A program made the position numbers and the translations under genes. Positions 36,699-39,871 of a DNA stretch of 39,871 bases are shown piece by piece (the first letter of the stretch is position 1; each line of letters opens with the position of its first letter). Where the stretch lies: positions 125,260 through 165,130 of the forward strand of contig LBOM01000001.1 in the NCBI GenBank assembly GCA_000989515.1, written 5' to 3'. Below the pieces are notes generated by a model, which did not search any database, was not told the DNA's origin, and saw only the letters and a list, made by a program, of their open reading frames with translations. This DNA comes from Candidatus Nomurabacteria bacterium GW2011_GWE1_32_28 (GTDB lineage: Bacteria > Patescibacteriota > Minisyncoccia > Phycocordibacterales > UBA9973).

Positions 36699-38183
36699 AT
36701 GTTTAAAATTTTAATCATTGTTTCATTATTATTAACTTTAATTACATTCTTTTTTCCAAAATATAAGAGATTATACTGGGTTAATTTCTTACCTTGGTTA
36801 GTTGTTGTTTTTGTCATAATACATCTAATATTTTGGAAATATCAGTGGCAAATGATTCCTGTTTATGCTTTAACCAGCATTATTTTTATAATTTCTTTAA
36901 CAAAGTTTAAAAAAACAATTTCAAATGAACCTGAATCACATAAAGGAAAATTTTTTAAATATATTTCAATTATTTTAGGTTTGCTACTTTTAATAGTTGC
37001 CAGCGCAGTTTTATATTTGTTTCCAATAGTAAATCTACCAAAACCAACAGGCCCTTACGTAGTAGGCACAACATTAATGTCATTTAATGACACAAAACGC
37101 CCTGAAATATTAACTGATGATCCAAAAGATACCCGTGAGTTTATGGCTCGAATATGGTATCCAGCTGATTTTGTAAAAGGAAATTCTATGTTTTACAAAG
37201 AAAATGTTCAGCAGGTAGGTATTATAGAACCTGCTGGACCACCTAATTTTATTTTTAGTCATTATAATTTAATAAAAACTAATTCATACTTAGATACACC
37301 TATTTCAAATCAACAATTAACATATCCAGTACTTGTTTTTTCTCCTGGGTTTTTAGCAAGTTATGAAGATTATCAAATATTAATAGAAGAATTAGCTAGC
37401 CATGGTTATATTGTTTTTGCTCCAAATCAACCATATGAATCTCAATCAGTAATTTATCCTGATAGTAAGATAATTCCATTTAGTGAGGAACATTTTAAAA
37501 AATATAAAGAAAATCAAGAAAATCTAACTCCTCTCTGGAAAGAATTTTGGACAACTACAGATCAAGAAAAAAGAATAGAAATTTCAAAAAAAATATTGGA
37601 TAGCGAGTCTTTTATGGATACAGTTTTACGTGTACGTACAGCTGACATTCAATTTATGGTAGATGAAATGGAGAAAATGAATTCAGGTAATATAAATAAT
37701 ATTTTTTCAAATAAACTTGATTTATCTCGTCTAGGGATATTAGGACACTCAATGGGAGGAGCTGTGGCAGGTCAGGTTTGTTCGGTTGATAGTCGATTTA
37801 AAGCTTGTGTTAATCTAGATGGATTTCAATGGGGGGATGTGGTCAAAAATGTAATTAAACAACCATTTATGATAATGCAAAGTGAAAACTTTGCTGGTGT
37901 TAATGATTTTATTCTAAATCAATTTAAAAATAAATTTTATTTAGTTACCATAAAAGATAGTAAGCACATGAATTTTGATGATAACCAAATAATAATGCCT
38001 TCTACAAAATTAATTGGGATGACAGGTAAAATAGATGCAAAAGAGATGCTACAAATAACCAATAATTTAATTACATCTTTTTTTGATAAATATATTAGTG
38101 ATAAAAATATAACTTTTCCTAATGAAAATGCTATTAATTATCCTGAAGTTGAGATAAAAGATTTTAATTTATCTAAAATTTAA
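36699..38183 (+). CDS. Membrane-anchored alpha/beta hydrolase (PAF acetylhydrolase-like)
   Basis: From ATG 36699 the product is 494 residues. Four hydrophobic segments occupy about residues 1-110 (for example ILIIVSLLLTLITFFFP, IILGLLLLIVASAVLYLF), then a lipase-like domain begins at GPYVVGTTLMSFND. Hallmarks: PVLVFSPGFLASYEDY (oxyanion region), nucleophile Ser in ILGHSMGGAVAGQV, VNLDGFQWG, and a catalytic His in IKDSKHMNFDD. This matches the plasma PAF-AH/lipase family, acting on short-chain or oxidised lipids or esters. The track start at 36576 lies in the NUDIX gene and scar and is rejected. Confidence 0.85.
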   Translation: MFKILIIVSLLLTLITFFFPKYKRLYWVNFLPWLVVVFVIIHLIFWKYQWQMIPVYALTSIIFIISLTKFKKTISNEPESHKGKFFKYISIILGLLLLIVASAVLYLFPIVNLPKPTGPYVVGTTLMSFNDTKRPEILTDDPKDTREFMARIWYPADFVKGNSMFYKENVQQVGIIEPAGPPNFIFSHYNLIKTNSYLDTPISNQQLTYPVLVFSPGFLASYEDYQILIEELASHGYIVFAPNQPYESQSVIYPDSKIIPFSEEHFKKYKENQENLTPLWKEFWTTTDQEKRIEISKKILDSESFMDTVLRVRTADIQFMVDEMEKMNSGNINNIFSNKLDLSRLGILGHSMGGAVAGQVCSVDSRFKACVNLDGFQWGDVVKNVIKQPFMIMQSENFAGVNDFILNQFKNKFYLVTIKDSKHMNFDDNQIIMPSTKLIGMTGKIDAKEMLQITNNLITSFFDKYISDKNITFPNENAINYPEVEIKDFNLSKI

Positions 38184-38234
38184 CCCTTATTTTGTTTTTT
38201 AAAAGAATCTGTAATTAGTGAACCGAACACTATC

Positions 38235-39116
38235 TCATTTTTCTAGTATTGATGATTTATTTTTAGCTACCTTAAGAACATTAGAAAAAAGCATCGCTAT
38301 GGTCATTGGTCCGACACCTCCTGGAACAGGCGAGACAAAGCTTGCTATACCTTTTACAGATTCTAAATCAACATCACCTACAATGCCTGCATTTAATTCT
38401 GAAGTACCAGCATCTATTATTATTGCTCCGGCTTTTATCATATTACCTTTTATATATTTTCCATTACCCATTCCTGAAATAACAACATCAGCCTCTTTTA
38501 ATATTTCTTCATTATTTTCTGTACTACTAGAAAGAATCTTAAAGTTTAGATTACGATAACGAAGTATAGAAGAGACAGGCTTGCCTACTAACTTGCCATT
38601 ACCCAATACAACTATTTTTTTATTATTTAAATTTAAATTAATAGAATCTAAAAGAAAAATACAAGCAAGTGCTGTTGGAAATCCTAAAAAATAATCTCCT
38701 TTATAAAATTTATTACTTGCAATAGTACTTAAGCAATCAACATCTAGGTTAGAATCTACTGCATCTAAGATTTCTTTTTCATTTAAATGTTCTGGTAGTG
38801 GAAGTTGTATTATTATTCCACACATATCAGGAATCTTATTTAAAACTTTTATTTCTTTTATTAAATCTTCTGTTTTTATATCAGTAGGGAAGAAAGCTTC
38901 GTGAAAACTTATTCCTATTTTTTCAGCCATATTTTTTTTCATATTTACATACTGAATAGAAGCTGGGTCGTTTCCTACAAGAACATCGCAAAAAATTGGT
39001 CGAAAAGATAAAGAATCTACTTCTTTTTTTGTATCAGATAAAAGCTCTTTGCTTAATTTTCTTCCATCTATTGTTTCGGTAGTTATCGTATTTTTGGTAT
39101 TTTTAAATGTATCCAC
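38235..39116 (-). CDS. folD: Bifunctional methylenetetrahydrofolate dehydrogenase/cyclohydrolase
   Basis: Interconverts 5,10-methylene- and 10-formyl-tetrahydrofolate for one-carbon metabolism. The 293-residue product has the catalytic YVNMKKNMAEKIGI (Tyr-x-x-x-Lys), GIIIQLPLPEHL, the nucleotide-binding IVVLGNGKLVGKPVSSIL, DVVISGMGNGKYIKG and the C-terminal SPVPGGVGPMTIAML. The start is GTG 39116, with TATTTT ending 6 nt upstream on the minus strand. It is convergent with the hydrolase gene and marks the return to housekeeping genes. Confidence 0.96.
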   Translation of the reverse strand: MDTFKNTKNTITTETIDGRKLSKELLSDTKKEVDSLSFRPIFCDVLVGNDPASIQYVNMKKNMAEKIGISFHEAFFPTDIKTEDLIKEIKVLNKIPDMCGIIIQLPLPEHLNEKEILDAVDSNLDVDCLSTIASNKFYKGDYFLGFPTALACIFLLDSINLNLNNKKIVVLGNGKLVGKPVSSILRYRNLNFKILSSSTENNEEILKEADVVISGMGNGKYIKGNMIKAGAIIIDAGTSELNAGIVGDVDLESVKGIASFVSPVPGGVGPMTIAMLFSNVLKVAKNKSSILEK

Positions 39117-39292
39117 CTATACAAAATACACCAAAAAAGTTAAAAAAACAACGATAATCAGTCTTAATACTAGTAAAGATATTTTTTATTCTGCTTTTTA
39201 AATTTACTATTATAAATCAATCTTGTATATAAACTTTTATGATTAAAAATAATTTGTTTTAATGTAAAAAATATGTTATTTTATAAAGTAAT

Positions 39293-39871
39293 ATGCAAAA
39301 AGTAAAAAATATTTGGGGTAAAATTAAAGGGTGGTCTACTACTAAGAAAATAATTTATTCAATGGTTATAATTATTTTAGTTTTCATTGGATATACAATA
39401 GCTAAATCAACAGACAATAGTGCGAATATCACAACAGATACAGTAAAATTAATGGATCTTAAGCAAACAGTACTAGCTACGGGTCAAGTAACATCAAATA
39501 CTGATTTAAACTTATCTTTTTTTTCTAGTGGTATTGTTCGTTCACTTAATGTAAAAGTAGGAGATAATGTAAAAAAAGGACAAATTTTAGCGACACTTGA
39601 TCAAGGAAATGAACTTGCATCACTTACTTCTGCTCGTGGAGCAGTAGCTGCAGCACAAGCAAGGTATCAACGTATTTTAGATGGTGCTTCAAATGAAGAA
39701 ATAATTTTATCAAAAATTGCATTAGAAAATGCAAAACGTGATTATGATCGATTAAAAATACAACAAGAAACACTAGTGTCAAACGCTTATAAGAATTTAT
39801 TAAATTCTACTCCAGAAGCATTACCTTCAGGAGGACAAAGTGATTATACAGCTCCTACAATAAGTGGAAAT
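39293..39871 (+). CDS. MacA/HlyD-type adaptor, N-terminal part (3' truncated by window edge)
   Basis: Open frame from ATG 39293 to the window end, 193 residues, omitted by the track because no stop is present. A basic N-terminus, one membrane segment (IIYSMVIIILVFIGYTIA), a lipoyl half-motif (VKVGDNVKKGQILATLDQGN) and the rising arm of a coiled-coil hairpin are visible. Near its end it reads AYKNLLNST...TAPTISGN, aligning with YRTLLNTS...TPPTISGT of the first adaptor, so the unusual hairpin insert is shared. A second efflux operon probably continues to the right. A -10-like TATTTT lies 10 nt before the ATG. Confidence 0.88.
   Translation, partial: MQKVKNIWGKIKGWSTTKKIIYSMVIIILVFIGYTIAKSTDNSANITTDTVKLMDLKQTVLATGQVTSNTDLNLSFFSSGIVRSLNVKVGDNVKKGQILATLDQGNELASLTSARGAVAAAQARYQRILDGASNEEIILSKIALENAKRDYDRLKIQQETLVSNAYKNLLNSTPEALPSGGQSDYTAPTISGN

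Noticed and set aside
1-39871. CRISPR array
   Set aside because: No regularly spaced direct repeats with unique spacers were seen; the repeats found are single pairs or scars.

Overview
The window is an AT-rich bacterial chromosome segment. The gene set, the compact layout and the near-absence of Shine-Dalgarno sites suggest a member of the Patescibacteria (Candidate Phyla Radiation, probably Parcubacteria-like). This placement is inference from gene content: short DnaX and RelA/SpoT proteins, DUF5654 and DUF5666 proteins, MacA/MacB-like efflux genes behind an ECF sigma gene, and HTH proteins with an LYWAEGTK motif. The standard code fits: UGA ends the sigma gene and no main ORF contains an in-frame UGA.

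Left part (1-24,022), mostly housekeeping. A secreted cyclophilin is followed by scpA-scpB-dacA (chromosome condensation and wall trimming), then ddl. An ECF sigma gene and terminator precede an envelope/efflux operon (small membrane protein, DUF5666 protein, MacA-like adaptor, ABC ATPase, MacB-like permease, second DUF5666 protein). On the minus strand come rpmG and tRNA-Trp, and tRNA-Leu(CAA)-murA-miaA. parB follows on plus. A minus-strand group holds dprA-topA-relA/spoT. serS-ftsQ, dus and dnaX follow on plus. Many genes have an (extended) -10 box ending only 6-8 nt before the start codon, so leaderless transcripts look common.

Right part (24,023-38,183), accessory. Two HTH genes, a candidate structured RNA and a cupin lead to a tRNA-Gln gene. 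The 3' end of this tRNA is an integration site: the 13-bp end AGTCCCCCAGCCA recurs at 32,139, bounding about 6.4 kb. Inside are a large serine recombinase between inverted repeats, a 2.4-kb unit with 197-bp terminal inverted repeats and no transposase (an XRE regulator, a membrane protein, a GC-rich frameshifted PHA-type gene, a DUF5654 protein), and a two-gene unit of a small membrane protein plus an OLD/PARIS-like ATPase-TOPRIM protein. Farther right, small units (coiled-coil membrane protein, cupin, EEP phosphatase/nuclease, deoxyribosyltransferase-like/membrane/HAD/NUDIX genes, PAF-acetylhydrolase-like hydrolase) are separated by degraded copies of the tRNA-Gln 3' end. I read this as a stack of successive insertions at one tRNA gene, which is the most interesting structure in the window.

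Far right: folD on minus and the start of a second MacA-like adaptor on plus, which shares an unusual insertion with the first adaptor.
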